A stretch of 64,000 bases of DNA. It comes from Anthopleura xanthogrammica. Its lineage: Eukaryota > Cnidaria > Anthozoa > Actiniaria > Actiniidae. The position numbers and the translations under genes are program-made. Below, piece after piece: positions 1 through 11,632 of the stretch (positions are counted from its first letter, which is position 1; every line of letters starts with the position of its first letter). The notes beneath the pieces are model-generated. The model was given only the letters and a program-made list of their open reading frames with translations. It did no database searches and was not told the origin of the DNA. Location of the stretch: positions 186,001 through 250,000 of the forward strand of contig OZ025224.1 in NCBI GenBank assembly GCA_964019055.1, written 5' to 3'.

Positions 1-94
1 ACTTGTCTACGAGATAGCATTTGCTTTGATGGTGAAGTGTTTGCCGATTGAAATATGTTCATCTTCATTACAAAATAGTATTATCTCGTCACTA

Positions 95-605
95 CACACG
101 TCAGTCTTGTATTACCCTGTAAAGCTGCTTCTGAAGCAGACAGGACAAGATATTCAGCTGACTTCAAAACTGTTTCTTGCTGAAAAAATCTGCATATATA
201 ACCAATCTCGGTCCGCGGAAACTTCAATTCAATTCAATTATAACATGTTCAAGTTTGCTTGATGACCTCGTAATGGAAATCAGAGATTATCAAGTAAAGA
301 GTTAGACGTACGTCATCAAAGTAGACAATCCTCGTAGGTTATTTGACTTACATCATGTCCGCGATGTTTGAGCTCATGTCCAAGCTTTTCCATCACGATG
401 AAATGACTTCGACCAAACTGTGGCATCATGACGATCTTTGCTGAAAAACATCCAGTGACTGATAGGAAAAGCGATAACCATAGCACCGTGAAGTCCATGA
501 TTGCTGTGGAACACTTCACCCCCTTGAGTTGAAGACTGTTCGCGCCGGTGTCACGCAAAGGTTGTCATGAAACACGATGAACTGCTTTTGTCACACAACC
601 CTCTG
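95..605. repeat. Segmental duplicate A carrying UGT exon 1
   Basis: About 500 bp here recur nearly unchanged at about 4846-5364, covering intron, exon 1 and upstream region of the UGT gene. Differences include a 4-bp deletion near 311 and a few substitutions. The similarity extends well beyond coding sequence, indicating a recent tandem duplication or gene conversion. Confidence 0.85.
352..498 (-). CDS. UDP-glucuronosyltransferase, first exon of a second tandem copy (partial)
   Basis: This is the signal-peptide exon of a UGT. It reads MDFTVLWLSLF then a hydrophobic stretch ending GCFSA, then the mature start KIVMMPQFGRSHF, whose SHF histidine sits where UGTs keep the catalytic His. The exon ends at a donor (GAT|gtaagt on the minus strand, left edge 352). 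An in-frame upstream Met at 558 is possible, but the Met at 498 directly precedes the hydrophobic signal and is preferred. The exon encodes the same peptide as the first exon at 5097-5243, so it belongs to a tandem copy. The remaining exons must lie left of position 1. Positions 1-351 would be its first intron, and I see no exon in them. Confidence 0.75.
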
Positions 606-741
606 GGAAATAACGCCTCAAGTAATATTCTAGTAATACTCTATCTTTACTATCACCAATTGTAGTTTTAAATTTGATTTTGGTTAAAATGTAATAGTTG
701 GTGGGTATTTTGATATTTGTCAGTATAATTTCACAGTGCAG

Positions 742-1540
742 GTCAGTACATGTGTTTGTGGGGCAGGGATGGTAAAGGATATTTTATGAGTCAATGTGTT
801 TGTGGGGCAGGGATGGTAAAGGATATTTTATGAGTCAATGTGTTTGTGGGACAGGGATGGTAAAGGATATTTTATGAGTCAATGTGTTTGTGGGGCAGGG
901 ATGGTAAAGGATATTTTATGAGTCAATGTGTTTGTGGGACAGGGATGGTAAAGGATATTTTATGAGTCAATGTGTTTGGGGCAGGGATGGTAAAGGATAT
1001 TTTATGAGTCAATGTGTTTGTGGGACAGGGATGGTAAAGGATATTTTATGAGTCAATGTGTTTGTGGGACAGGGATGGTAAAGGATATTTTATGAGTCAA
1101 TGTGTTTGTGGGGCAGGGATGGTAAAGGATATTTTATGAGTCAATGTGTTTGTAGGACAGGGATGGTAAAGGATATTTTATGAGTCAATGTGTTTGTGGG
1201 ACAGGGATGGTAAAGGATATTTTATGAGTCAATGTGTTTGTGGGACAGGGATGGTAAAGGATATTTTATGAGTCAATGTGTTTGTGGGACAGGGATGGTA
1301 AAGGATATTTTATGAGTCAATGTGTTTGTGGGACAGGGATGGTAAAGGATATTTTATGAGTCAATGTGTTTGTGGGGCAGGGATGGTAAAGGATATTTTA
1401 TGAGTCAATGTGTTTGTGGGGCAGGGATGGTAAAGGATATTTTATGAGTCAATGTGTTTGTGGGGCAGGGATGGTAAAGGATATTTTATGAGTCAATGTG
1501 TTTGTGGGACAGGGATGGTAAAGGATATTTTATGAGTCAT
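742..1540. repeat. 44-bp minisatellite, about 18 copies
   Basis: A 44-bp unit containing GTGTTTGTGGG(G/A)CAGGG, then ATGGTAAAGGATATTTTATG, repeats head to tail about 18 times. Variation is almost confined to a G/A alternation in the GGGGCAG/GGGACAG block, plus one short unit. There are no spacers. It lies between the 3' end of one UGT gene and the first exon of the next. Confidence 0.95.
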
Positions 1541-1806
1541 GAATGGTCTTCTTCCATGTCATGTCTGTGAACAGTGAAAACAGAGGTTAAAAACACAGAT
1601 GTCATGAAGGTAGTTTCTCATGCTGCTTTAATTGCCTGTTAGTTATTGGAGTGTGAACGGTCTGGGATACAAAGATTCGTATAATCAGTGGATTCTAGTT
1701 TACTACTGATATAAGTGCTCTAGGAATATCAGTAAGACTATCACTAGATGAGGTGATGAATGAAACCAGAAGTATCCTCCTTTCCCTCCCTCCCACGGGA
1801 CGTATG
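1541..1806. other. Unique intergenic DNA downstream of UGT
   Basis: AT-rich unique sequence between the minisatellite and the UGT stop codon. It would hold the UGT 3' UTR. No further feature is recognised. Confidence 0.4.
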
Positions 1807-4800
1807 TTATGACGTTTTAGTTTTCTTGGAAGGTCTGCAGCAGATGTTTATCAGTAGCCTGACAGACATGAATAAAACACTCAATACTGCAGTCAACACT
1901 AAAGCAATCACCAGCATCACATCCAGCATGTATAGCTGATAGAAGGGTAGATCCAGGCTCCTGGGTTTGAGGTGCTTCAAGTCACCCACAGCATGGACAT
2001 ATTCAATGAGTTCCGCTGCCTGTTGTACTGGAGATCGTGGGCTCGACTTCAAGACACGTGACACGTAAGACATTCGTTCTTTGTACCTTGGAAAATATAA
2101 GCAATGGTTTTAGTTAAACATCTGGATGGAGTGAGATAAATCACCAGGAACTGGAAGCACAGGAAGCAGGGAATGTGTGTGTGGTGACAGCACGCACTTC
2201 CAGTACCAGACTAGTGGTTATGTGAACCGTTCTCCTTTGTCAACAGAACTATAATCACTCTTCTTTGTTTTAACCTACCTTTTCTCTTGGATAAGCTGTT
2301 TTAAAAGTTTTGTCAATTGTTCTGTTGTGATGGAATTTAAGGAGACAACCTCGGCCATCCCTGAGTCTTTCAAGATCTGTGCATTATCGTGTTGATCACT
2401 AAAGAAAGGCATGCAGAGCATTGGAACGCCATGGTAAGAAGCTTCAGCCATGCCATTAGCACCAGCATGTGTAAAGAACAGCCTTGTCTTGTTGTGTCCC
2501 AGGACATCATTCTGTGGTACCCACTGTACGACCTTGATATTCGATGCTACTTGACCTTTGAACTTATCTACAAACATAAAATACGCCATCATAGTTTTCC
2601 AACTCATATCACAGCTGATCCAGTTGAATACTAACAGGTTCGGCGTACTCTGCTAATGCCCCGTTTCTCGCCGTTGTTTTCATGTGTTCGATCCCTTGAT
2701 CAACCATGACGTGAGTATAGCTGTTTATTGGTTCTCCTCCCTCGGCAAAACACCTTATATTCCTTGTGATATCAATCTTCTTGGGACCTTGTTTATTAGT
2801 TTGTAAAGCCTGTTTATCTAATAAGAGTTATACCCTTCACCTCTTTCGGTGTAAAGGACTAACGGTGGTCTAAGCAGCCCCACCCCCTTCCCCCTGAAGA
2901 AGTTCTGGAACTACACGAGTAACTTGGATAGTTACTAAACATAGTGGAATACTCACCCAGATTTATCCTCCACAAGACTTTCTGAGGCACTTTAGAGAAA
3001 GCTTCATTCATGATCTCAATCATGTTGTTACTTAATGTGTCTACCATGGAGCCAAAGGATACATATATAACACCATTGTCACCAGATCTCTCAAAAAACT
3101 CCTCTAGCTCGGCTGGAAGTGGCTTTGGTGGACTGGGCATAAAGTTGCCAACTTCGCGAACATCTGAAGAGAAAAAATTCTCTTTTTCAATTAACTTTCA
3201 AATACGAAGGTGTTTCCTTTATTATGCTTTACAAAAAATCGATATACTACGTGCTTTCTGATTGGCCGTTGAATTGAAACAGCCAATCAGATCGTGTGTT
3301 AGATTCGTGTTTACTTACATGGTGGTAATGGCTGCGGATGGTCAGTAACCAGGCTCATCGTCAGCAAAATCATTTCTACGGTTGCTATGGTTTCTCGAAT
3401 ACTTTTCTCTGGTTTAATCTTGTATTTTGCCTTAAGTTCTCCATAAAAAGGATAAAGATAGCTTTCGACGACAATATAATTGTTTACGAGATAAGATCCC
3501 AGATTTATGATCCTGTCTACAAGTCCCATGTTTTTTGACCGGAAAGAGTTCATCTGAGGTACATAAGCTGGGTTGGAAGAAAGGCCAAACAGCGCTAGCG
3601 TTGGTGTTCTTATGGAGCTCATTACTATCACCACATGTGGGATCCCCAACATATCTGCGACAAGGGAAGAACAAGGATACAAAGAATCTCCGATCAAGAC
3701 ATCTGCTGACTTCAGTTCCTTCATCATGACGTCATTGCTCAGTAACAGATCACAGTAGGTTTGCTGTCGTTTAAAAAGACTTGACAAAACTTTGATGACA
3801 TCGGTTTGCTCTCTTGATAACTCTTGTAAGTGCTCTGCACGTCTTTTCTTTTCTTCTTTGGGAACCTCAAACGTCTTTACGTTTGGTTTTCCAATGGCGT
3901 AACTGGATTCTTCACCAACAAGAATGGAAACCTAAATGAGAATTTCAAATTCAAAAGGCTGTATATTGTTCAGGGTCACAGAATAAATAGCATAATGTGT
4001 TGAACACAGCTAGCACAATCACTTTTAGAGTCGATATGATTCATCTTCATCGTTTTTTAATGCAGATGTTGTTGCCTGCTACAAGAAAGTGCTTCAATAG
4101 ACCTCTTCGACGTGGGCGTAATGTTTTCCCATTTCAGACCAACAAACAAAGAATCTTATTCTCAAGAGAATGACACGTGGTCTGAAATGGGAAAACATTA
4201 CCCCCAAGTCGAAGATGTCTATTCTCAAATTAATCGGTATTTTATAGGTTCAGATAAAGTTCATCAAAGGGTAAAATGCAAAATGAAGAGACCATCTTGA
4301 AACTGTGGGAGGAGAGGAGAAAGCTGACTTTGAAAATTAACTACATCAGTATAAATAACAGGGAAGCTTTGAGGGAGGGGAGGGTGGGACCAATTTCGTT
4401 TCCACTAGTGGTGCCTGTCGTGTGATGCGTCATGGCAACATAATCCTCCTCATGTCAATTGTTTATCGACTTTGGAACTCAGTTATGAATAAACGTTTTA
4501 TGGAATATATACACGTTTACTAAAATGTGTATTTGAAATTGAGTTGAATTCTTGGACATGCAAGAAGAGCCTCTTTGATTCATACCAAGCCAGCTCCATT
4601 CTGACGTGAGTCGTATTGGTGCTGTTGTATTACATCATGTTACATGTGGTAACTCAGTGATGCAGCAATTTGAACTGTCATCAAGGGTTATCAAATTACA
4701 AGTGAATCGGATACATAATCGTCCTTCAATATTTGTATTCAACTTCAACGACTTCTAACTTCGATTTCAAGTCCTCGTAAACGCACGGCATAGAAAGGCT

Positions 4801-5243
4801 CAGTAGAATTGCTTAACACTTCTAAATAAACTTAATGTAGTTTGACACGTCAGTCTTGTATTACCCTGTAAAGCTGCTTCTGAAGCAGACAGGACAAGAT
4901 ATTCAGCTGACTTCAAAACTGTTTCTTGCAGAACAAATATTCATATATAGGTAATCTGGGTCCGCGGGAACTTCAATTCAATTCAATTATAACATGTTCA
5001 AGTTTGCTTGATGACCTCGTAATGGAAATCAGAGATTATCAAGTAAAGAGTTAGACGTCATCAAAGTAGACAATCCTCGTAGGTTATTTGACTTACATCA
5101 TGTCCGCGATGTTTGAGCTCATGTCCAAGCTTTTCCATCACGATGAAATGACTTCGACCAAACTGTGGCATCATGACGATCTTTGCTGAAAAACATCCAG
5201 TGACTGATAGGAAAAGCGATAACCATAGCACCGTGAAGTCCAT
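1807..5243 (-). CDS. UDP-glucuronosyltransferase (UGT), 5 exons, about 511 aa
   Basis: UGTs transfer glucuronic acid or another sugar from a UDP-sugar to small lipophilic molecules at the ER membrane. Modelled exons: 5097-5243, 3319-3931, 2957-3163, 2279-2567, 1807-2086; the frame is continuous (1536 nt). Residues 1-20 form a signal peptide, followed by the SHF histidine of the acceptor domain. The donor-binding half contains VIYVSFGSM, then WVPQNDVLGH, then FFTHAGANG, then HGVPMLCMPFFSDQHDN, which is the UGT signature. The last exon holds one membrane span near LDVMLVIALVLTAVLSVLF and a short cytosolic lysine-rich tail (KKTKTS), the ER type I topology of animal UGTs. Length matches the family. 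The exon 4 acceptor at 2567 was chosen because the longer open frame would insert about 15 residues not expected in UGTs. UGT subfamily and substrate cannot be assigned. Confidence 0.88.
4099..4220. mobile_element. MITE-like inverted repeat in UGT intron 1
   Basis: Arms 4099-4141 and 4178-4220 are near-perfect reverse complements of about 43 bp, including GGGCGTAATGTTTTCCCATT on one side and its complement on the other. A longer related copy lies at 40955-41250. There is no coding capacity, so it is a non-autonomous DNA element. Confidence 0.8.
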
Positions 5244-5364
5244 GATTGCTGTGGAACACTTCACCCCCTTGAGTTGAAGACTGTTCGCGCCGGTGTCACG
5301 CAAAGGTTGTCATGAAACACGATGAACTGCTTTTGTCACACAACCCTCTGGGAAATAACGCCTC
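4846..5364. repeat. Segmental duplicate B carrying UGT exon 1
   Basis: Second copy of the segment at 95-605. It contains the first exon of the complete UGT gene. Similarity runs through the flanking intron and upstream region. Confidence 0.85.
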
Positions 5365-5530
5365 AATCCAGTGACTGATAGAAAAAGCGATAACCATAGC
5401 ACCGTGAAGTCCATGATTGCTGCGGAGCACTCCACCTTTCATAAACATGAGAAAAGACTCTTCTCTTGTCACGCAAAAGTTTTCGGTCACGAAATACGAT
5501 GAACTGCTTTTGTCACTTAATCCTCAAGCA
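5365..5530 (-). pseudogene. Third, truncated copy of the UGT 5' region
   Basis: The stretch starting TCCAGTGACTGATAGAAAAA repeats the signal-peptide end of UGT exon 1 and its upstream sequence (compare 5200-5345), including the CCATGATTGCTG start region and GATGAACTGCTTTTGTCAC. It diverges from the other two copies and lacks the rest of the exon and its donor site, so it is a dead fragment directly upstream of the intact first exon. Confidence 0.7.
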
Positions 5531-5871
5531 AATAACTCCTCAAGTAATACTACAATCTTTACATCAACATCTAATAATTCATGTTACGTTTGAAGGGGAT
5601 ACCTAAAATGTTATAGGATTTTTTTTTATTTGGGAAATCGTGAAAGGCCCCAAAGTTCCTCAATAAAAACAGAAAAGGAATTCGTAATGTTTCTTATCTA
5701 CGTCACTTTTTTTTGATGACTCAACACAGGTGAACACAACGTTGATGAAGCGAGATGCGCACTCGTCTGGTAGCGAAACCTCATGCATCGATTTTTCACA
5801 TACTGGAAACGTCATGGTATCAAGAGGAGGTAAAGGAAAACACAGAACGGGAGGGAGGGAGGGGGGCAGGG

Positions 5872-6440
5872 AAAATTCATTACAGTAGGGGTTGTGGTGG
5901 GGGTAGGGACAGTACATTACAGTAGGGGTTGTGGTGGGGCAGGGACAATACATTACATTAGGGGATGGGTGGGGGTAGGGACAATACATTACATTAGGGG
6001 ATGGGTGGGGGTAGGGACAATACATTACTTTAGGGGATGTGGTGGGGGCAGGGACAATACATTACAGTAGGGGTTGTGGTGGGGCAGGGACAATACATTA
6101 CATTAGGGGATGGGTGGGGGTAGGGACAATACATTACTTTAGGGGGTGTGGTGGGGGCAGGGACAATACATTACAGTAGGGGTTGTGGTGGGGCAGGGAC
6201 AATACATTACAGTAGGGGTTGTGGTGGGGCAGGGACAATACATTACAGTAGGGGATGGGTGGGGGTAGGGATAATACATTACTGTAGGGGGTGTGGTGGG
6301 GGCAGGGACAATACATTACAGTAGGGGATGGGTGGAAGTAGGGACAATACATTACTGTAGGGGGTGTGGTGGGGGCAAGGACAATACATTACAGAGGGTG
6401 GGGTTGGGGCAATATTTTAGAGCAGGAGGGAGGGGTGGGG
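5872..6440. repeat. G-rich minisatellite, period about 36-37 bp
   Basis: Tandem units of about 36-37 bp contain ACAATACATTACAGTAGGGG followed by a G/T-rich block (TTGTGGTGGGGCAGGG or ATGGGTGGGGGTAGGG). Two or more unit types are interspersed. The strand has a strong G skew with many GGG and GGGG runs. Open frames across it are repeat artefacts. Confidence 0.9.
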
Positions 6441-6546
6441 GAAATTACAGTAGGGGGTCGGGGTGATTCAGAAGAAAGTTGAGGACTGCAGAATGGTGTT
6501 CAAGTCAATTGTTAATCTTATACTGTCATTTATAAAATCTTTACAG

Positions 6547-9433
6547 GTGATGATACAGTTAAATTATGGGACCTTAGGAATTTCAAGAACCCGGTTAATG
6601 TTGCTACTGGATTACAAAATCACTACGCTCAGTACGTAAAACAGTCTTTTAAACGTTATTTCTAAAACTGGGATTCCTGTGTTATATAAAAAAAAACATT
6701 TCTTGTTGCTTACTTCTGATTGGATAAGAAATTCATCATCTATTTTTTTCATTATATATTTTCAGAACATCGTGTTATTTTAGCCCGGACAACAGGCTCA
6801 TTGTTACCGGGACATCTGTAAGAAAAGGAGAGGTAAGTTTAACTGACTGACTTACGATGTCATGACCATGCCTGCCGTAACCATGTCGTTACCCGCGTGA
6901 CTGTGTCATGACTGTCACAGTGCTGTGTCCCGGCATTTTCATTGGATGATCAGTTGTCGTGCACGGATATCTTGAATTTCGAACCGTAACCTTGCCGTGT
7001 GTGTTGTTTTTTTACAGTCATACTCTAGGTGGTTTTTACTGTATGATGATACTGAATGATGATGTGTTAGTCATAGTGCTAACTAGTTTATCTGTTTTCT
7101 TCTGCGTTGGTGTTTAATCAGGGAGATGGCAAGCTTGTGTTTTTAAATAAAGATACTTTACAGCCAGAATACCAGTTCAAAGTAGGAGATTCGGTAAGTA
7201 ATATTAGCCCTTGCACGCTTATTGTGTATAGCAGGGGAATCGATCACTGACGCTCTTTAATATTCAATGGACCTTGAAGTAGGATCATTTGAGAGTTCCA
7301 GCATAGCCAATCATATTTGAATGCCCATTCTCTGTGCTGATTGGTAGTTATAGAGAAACGGTTCCAGTTCCCTAACCTAGCTCGCGCACAACATTCTTCA
7401 CGCTGTTAGCTCAGCTCACTCTGTTTTAGCTCTCCTCTCTTCGATTCACTAGAAGGTTCCCTTTCCAGTGACGTCATTTCTTATGTCGATGGCCACTGAC
7501 CAGATAATACAGGCGCGTTCCTGATTTTTTTTGCATTTTTGTTTTCCGTAGAGTGTAGTGAGTTTGTTATGGCATTCTCGTTTGAACCAAATCGTCGTAG
7601 GCACCAGTACAGGAACGGTCAAAGTCTATTTCGATCCAGAAAAGAGCAACAAGTAAGTTAAAGTCTAACATTGGGCTTACTGTGGCAAGATAAACAAAGC
7701 TAAGACTGGGACGAACTGAGAAAAACACAGGAAGCCCACTTACAGTTGGGTAAATGGCTAATGAAGAAAATCCTTTATGATGATGTTTTTCTTTTTTAGG
7801 GGAGCCAAGCTGTGTGTCGGTAAAGTAAGGCGTCATAAAGTACAGCGAGACATGCCACTGCCTGAACATATCATCACTCGTGAGTATTACATTATTATTA
7901 CATGAAACCTGGCCACCAAGCATCACGTGATCAGTGTCCGCCATCTTGGATGACACCTGTGACACTTACAAGACTTACATTTAAGATCAATAGAGTGGTC
8001 TAACACGCCGTAAGCAATATATTCGGGTCTGTATATTCCTGCATGACATTCAGTATGGTAGAAAACTGGTTGTCTGCTCAAAAAACACAAAAGAGTAGCT
8101 TTCACCTGCAATTGGTGGAATTTAATCAACTGATAAAAGGCTTTGAATCTCATTATCTGCTGTAAATGGCGGTCAAACACGAACCATCATTCCGCATGAG
8201 ACTGCAGGAAATGACGTCAAGTATAGAACCAAGCAATTCCTAGAAGTCTTTTTGTTCACGTTATATATTTTTGACTTGCAGCTCATGCGCTTCCCATTTA
8301 TCGCCAATCACAACCAAGAAACATGAAGAAAGTAAAAGAAAAACTAAGAAAAGATCCTTTGAAGTCGAACAGACCAGAACTACCCGTTACTGGGCCAGGT
8401 AAGGAGATGTATACAAACCCTTTCATGTGAACCCTTGTTCCTTTTTAATGCGATACGACAAGAGATTGATCTTGAATGGTTTTTTTTTTCTTTCAGGGAA
8501 AGGCGGTCGGATCACATCTGGTATGTCTCTATCTGCTTTTGTCGTAAAAAACATCGCTTTGCAGAAAGCAGATGACTCACATCCCCGTGAAGCGATTCTC
8601 AAGCACGCCGAGGTATGTCATATTTATAATATATTGCATGGTTAATATTAACAAAATGACCTCTTCTTCCAAGCAATTTGATTGGATAGTGCTGGTGTGT
8701 TGTCATAGTGTGCATCGAATGGATAAAAGCGAAAGACATTTGTAAAGTAGCAGAATCAATCAATCATCCTTGTTTTACGAGAGAAGCACTTAAAATGGCC
8801 AGTGACCAAATTGAAATTTAGAAGTTGAGTTGAGTTGTGGTGGGTGGAAATTACACCGGAGAACCTAAGACAACACGGATAAGAGGCTGCGCTTACTCCG
8901 TTGAGTATTATTTCTTTGTTTACTACCGCAGTCAAATGTTACAAGAGATTCATGCTTGTATTTTATAGGCAGCAAAATCAGACCCTTACTGGGTGTCACC
9001 GGCTTATGACAAGTAAGTGTATGTAGTCTAGTAATAACTTGTATCGGAGAATACTCTTGTTACCTCTGCAGCAGATTTACGGAAGTGTAGTCTAGTAATA
9101 ACTTGTATCGGAGAATACTCTTGTTACCTCTGCAGGAGATTCATGGAAGTGTAGTCTAGTAATAACTTGTATCGGAGAAAACTCTTGTTACCTCTGCAGC
9201 AAATTCACGGCCGTCACTGACGGATGGGGAGAAAGCGCTTCGTGACAGTGTCACGACCCTATAAGCGTCACGCTTACGGTAACCAGGACTAAGGGAAGTC
9301 GAGAGTATTCGAGAATATTCACAACGGTTTTTATGATTTCAGAACACAACCAAAACCTATTTTCCAAGAACCGGAAGAAGACGACGACGAAGATGATGAA
9401 GAGAGTAGCAGCAAGAAGATTAGATTAATATAA
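6547..9433 (+). CDS. WDR70: WDR70 C-terminal part (WD-repeat protein), 9 exons, 5' end not found
   Basis: WDR70 is a nuclear WD40-repeat protein linked to DNA-damage responses. Modelled exons: 6547-6631, 6766-6832, 7122-7193, 7552-7652, 7800-7879, 8282-8398, 8497-8612, 8969-9012, 9343-9433; the frame is continuous, giving about 257 residues to the stop. It opens inside a WD repeat (DDTVKLWDLRNF), has another repeat (CYFSPDNRLIVTGTS), then LLWHSRLNQIVVGTSTGTVKVYFDP, then the conserved WDR70 tail (MPLPEHIITPHALPIYR, ISGMSLS-type serine region, DPYWVSPAYDKTQP) and an acidic end. Human WDR70 is about 650 residues, so the N-terminal 60 percent is missing. The first exon shown begins in phase 2, so upstream exons must exist, yet 1-6546 is occupied by minus-strand UGT genes and repeats. 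Confidence 0.87.
9028..9205. repeat. About 59-bp tandem repeat, 3 copies, in WDR70 last intron
   Basis: The unit GTGTAGTCTAGTAATAACTT, continuing to GTTACCTCTGCAG, is repeated three times with few differences, immediately after the exon 8 donor. Confidence 0.85.
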
Positions 9434-10269
9434 ACAGTCATGATTGATTTGGAATCCTCATACCGTTATGAATGCAGCCTCTGTAAAAGCTGTAACTTGA
9501 TTGGCCGATGGAAACTTCAATCTAGACGTTGTTCAGGACGCTTACTACCGGGAGCACCAAAAGTTAAAAGTTTTCTATTGCAATGCAAATCCGTAGTAAC
9601 TTTATTTCAAGGGGTATACTGTATGCAACGACCACTTCCTACAAGAAATTTTGACAACCTCGGGCAAGTTCCCAAAAGATGTATTTCATGATTTGACCTT
9701 CATCAGGATCATAACACAAAACATTTTAATACATTGATATTTTAACTTAAATTGTATTAAAACTGATATGAGCTTCGCAGTGCAAAAGCTGTGTAAAGCC
9801 TACCTTAACATTAATATACTTATTCATCCACCCATTTATGATCCATTAACACCCATATAACCATTCGACATACACCTATCCGACCACCTATCACCCTTCT
9901 AACACTTCCATCTACCCAATTAATCCATCCACCGGCCAATCCACCTGTTCCTATCCTTAAATCCTTCCACCGTAATACTGCCGGAATTTAACACGAATCC
10001 TTCCAACACATTCACCGATTATTCCATTCACCCATATACCCATCCTCACCTTCATTCATTTGGCCATCGTCGTATGCATAAACAATATCACTATTTCCTA
10101 GATCCTGCTTCTCTAAATGACAAATCGATATTTACATATATGGGTTTTCTGTATGATCATGTAGCGGAGTGGGGCCTAGGATTGAAATGGGATAATACGC
10201 TGACCAACATGACAGTGGGCGTAATCCACGTGAAAAGATGGTTTTTGTCAGAAAAAACGACTGAAAAAA
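9434..10269. other. WDR70 to UBIAD1 intergenic region
   Basis: WDR70 3' UTR followed by a C/A-rich stretch of degenerate CCAT/CCAC-type simple repeat (about 9826-10065), then presumed UBIAD1 5' sequence. No additional gene is supported; the short open frames lack recognisable domains. Confidence 0.45.
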
Positions 10270-11226
10270 ATGAACGGAAAACGGCATAAAGAAGCCATGA
10301 ATGACGTTAAAAATGATAAAGTTATCAAGAAACACTCTCGATTTGGTTCGTATTTACTGGCTTTACGTCCTTGGTCGTTTTCTGCTTCATTAATTCCCGT
10401 TGTTCTTGGCGCGTTGCTTGGGTGGAAGACAAACGGCGAACTGAACATCCCTCTGACTTTAGTCACTACTATTGCAGTACTCTGTGTTCATGCCTCGGGC
10501 AATCTCGTCAATACATACTATGATTATCTACGAGGTGTAGATAGTAAAGTTTCAGATGACAGGACGCTTGTAGATCACATCCTGACTCCAGATGAAGTAG
10601 TTCGTGTTGGCGCTTTGACTTACGTTGTAGCAATGTTTTGTTTCCTGGTCGTTGTAACTTTGTCACCTGCCAAGATGGAACATTTGGCTCTGTTGTTCTT
10701 TGGTGGCCTTTCAGGATCTTTTCTTTACACTGGTGGGATTGGTTTGAAGTACTACGCCCTTGGGGATATCGTTATTCTAATTACATTTGGACCTCTAGCT
10801 GTGCTGTTCTCCTACATGATCCAGTGTGGCCAGTTTGCTTGCTTCCCTCTATACTATGCCATACCACTAGCACTAAACACTGAAGCTATACTACACAGTA
10901 ACAACACCAGAGACATGGAAAATGACAAGAAGGCTGGAGCAGTGACTCTTACAATACTAGTTGGTAAACATGCATCCTATGCTGTTTACTGTTTGTTGTT
11001 GTTTACACCTTATGTCATCTGTGTTGTTTGGGGTGTCAACATCTCAGTTCGTTACTACCTGCCATTACTCACCATAGGTTTTGCATTCAAACTAGAGAAA
11101 GAGTTTCGAGATAATAAACTTTCTTCTTTACCAAAGAGAACGGCAAAACTGAATTTTTTGTTTGGGCTTCTGTATCTCCTTAGCTTTCTCATAGCTCCAA
11201 GACTACCCCACATAAGAAAAGTATAA
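10270..11226 (+). CDS. UBIAD1: UBIAD1, UbiA-type prenyltransferase (menaquinone-4/CoQ synthesis), single exon, 318 aa
   Basis: UBIAD1 is an integral ER/Golgi membrane prenyltransferase that attaches a geranylgeranyl or longer prenyl chain to quinone precursors, making vitamin K2 (MK-4). The protein begins with a polar tail, then SYLLALRPWSFSASLIPVVL, the usual UbiA entry helix. The first prenyl-diphosphate/Mg2+ motif is intact: NLVNTYYDYLRGVDSK followed by DDRTLVD. The second is intact: HSNNTRDMENDKKAGAVTL. Hydrophobic helices follow to the end. Length fits animal UBIAD1 (about 330-340 aa). It is intronless. The start could be 10270 or the next Met at 10297; the conserved part begins after both. 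A diverged second copy lies at 21334-22944. Confidence 0.92.
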   Translation: MNGKRHKEAMNDVKNDKVIKKHSRFGSYLLALRPWSFSASLIPVVLGALLGWKTNGELNIPLTLVTTIAVLCVHASGNLVNTYYDYLRGVDSKVSDDRTLVDHILTPDEVVRVGALTYVVAMFCFLVVVTLSPAKMEHLALLFFGGLSGSFLYTGGIGLKYYALGDIVILITFGPLAVLFSYMIQCGQFACFPLYYAIPLALNTEAILHSNNTRDMENDKKAGAVTLTILVGKHASYAVYCLLLFTPYVICVVWGVNISVRYYLPLLTIGFAFKLEKEFRDNKLSSLPKRTAKLNFLFGLLYLLSFLIAPRLPHIRKV

Positions 11227-11346
11227 CTATAAACTATGACCTCTGGGACCACAGAGAAAAAAGAAAAAATTGTTTAACAACTAAACTGTAAATAGTTGAA
11301 TCTTGGATATTTCTCTCACCCTTATGTCAATCTTTTGTCAATCCTC

Positions 11347-11632
11347 CTTTTGGCATTAGGCTTTCACATGGTAAATAGTGTTACAGTTACCAAAATTTTC
11401 GGGCATGGTTGAATTGCCATACGATTGTACTAATTTTTGTACAATTCACTGACTTGATTTACATAACCTGTTCTCAAAATTTTAGAGAAACTATCTAAAT
11501 ACTTTATTTTTAAAGACGTTTTGCTAAAATTTTGGTAACAGAATAAGCAAATCAAGTCAATAAATTGTACAAAAATTAGAATGATTGTATGGCAATTCAA
11601 CAACATCCAAACCTTTTGGTGCCCATGTGAAA
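11347..11632. mobile_element. Long inverted repeat (MITE-like)
   Basis: The left part (GCTTTCACATG, then TTGAATTGCCATACGATTGT, then ACAATTCACTGACTTGATTT) is matched in inverse by the right part ending CATGTGAAAGC at about 11632. Arms of more than 100 bp with mismatches surround an AT-rich centre. There is no coding capacity. Confidence 0.75.

Noticed and set aside
742..1540. CRISPR-like regular array
   Set aside because: The 44-bp units are contiguous with no unique spacers, and the setting is a eukaryotic genome; it is a minisatellite.
3432..3787. Additional small open frames opposite or within UGT exon 2
   Set aside because: Shadows of the UGT coding exon; only the frame with UGT motifs is supported.
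5660..6352. Open frames with CPYPHPSPNVMY-type repeats
   Set aside because: They are frames through the 36-bp G-rich minisatellite; no signal, no conserved domain.
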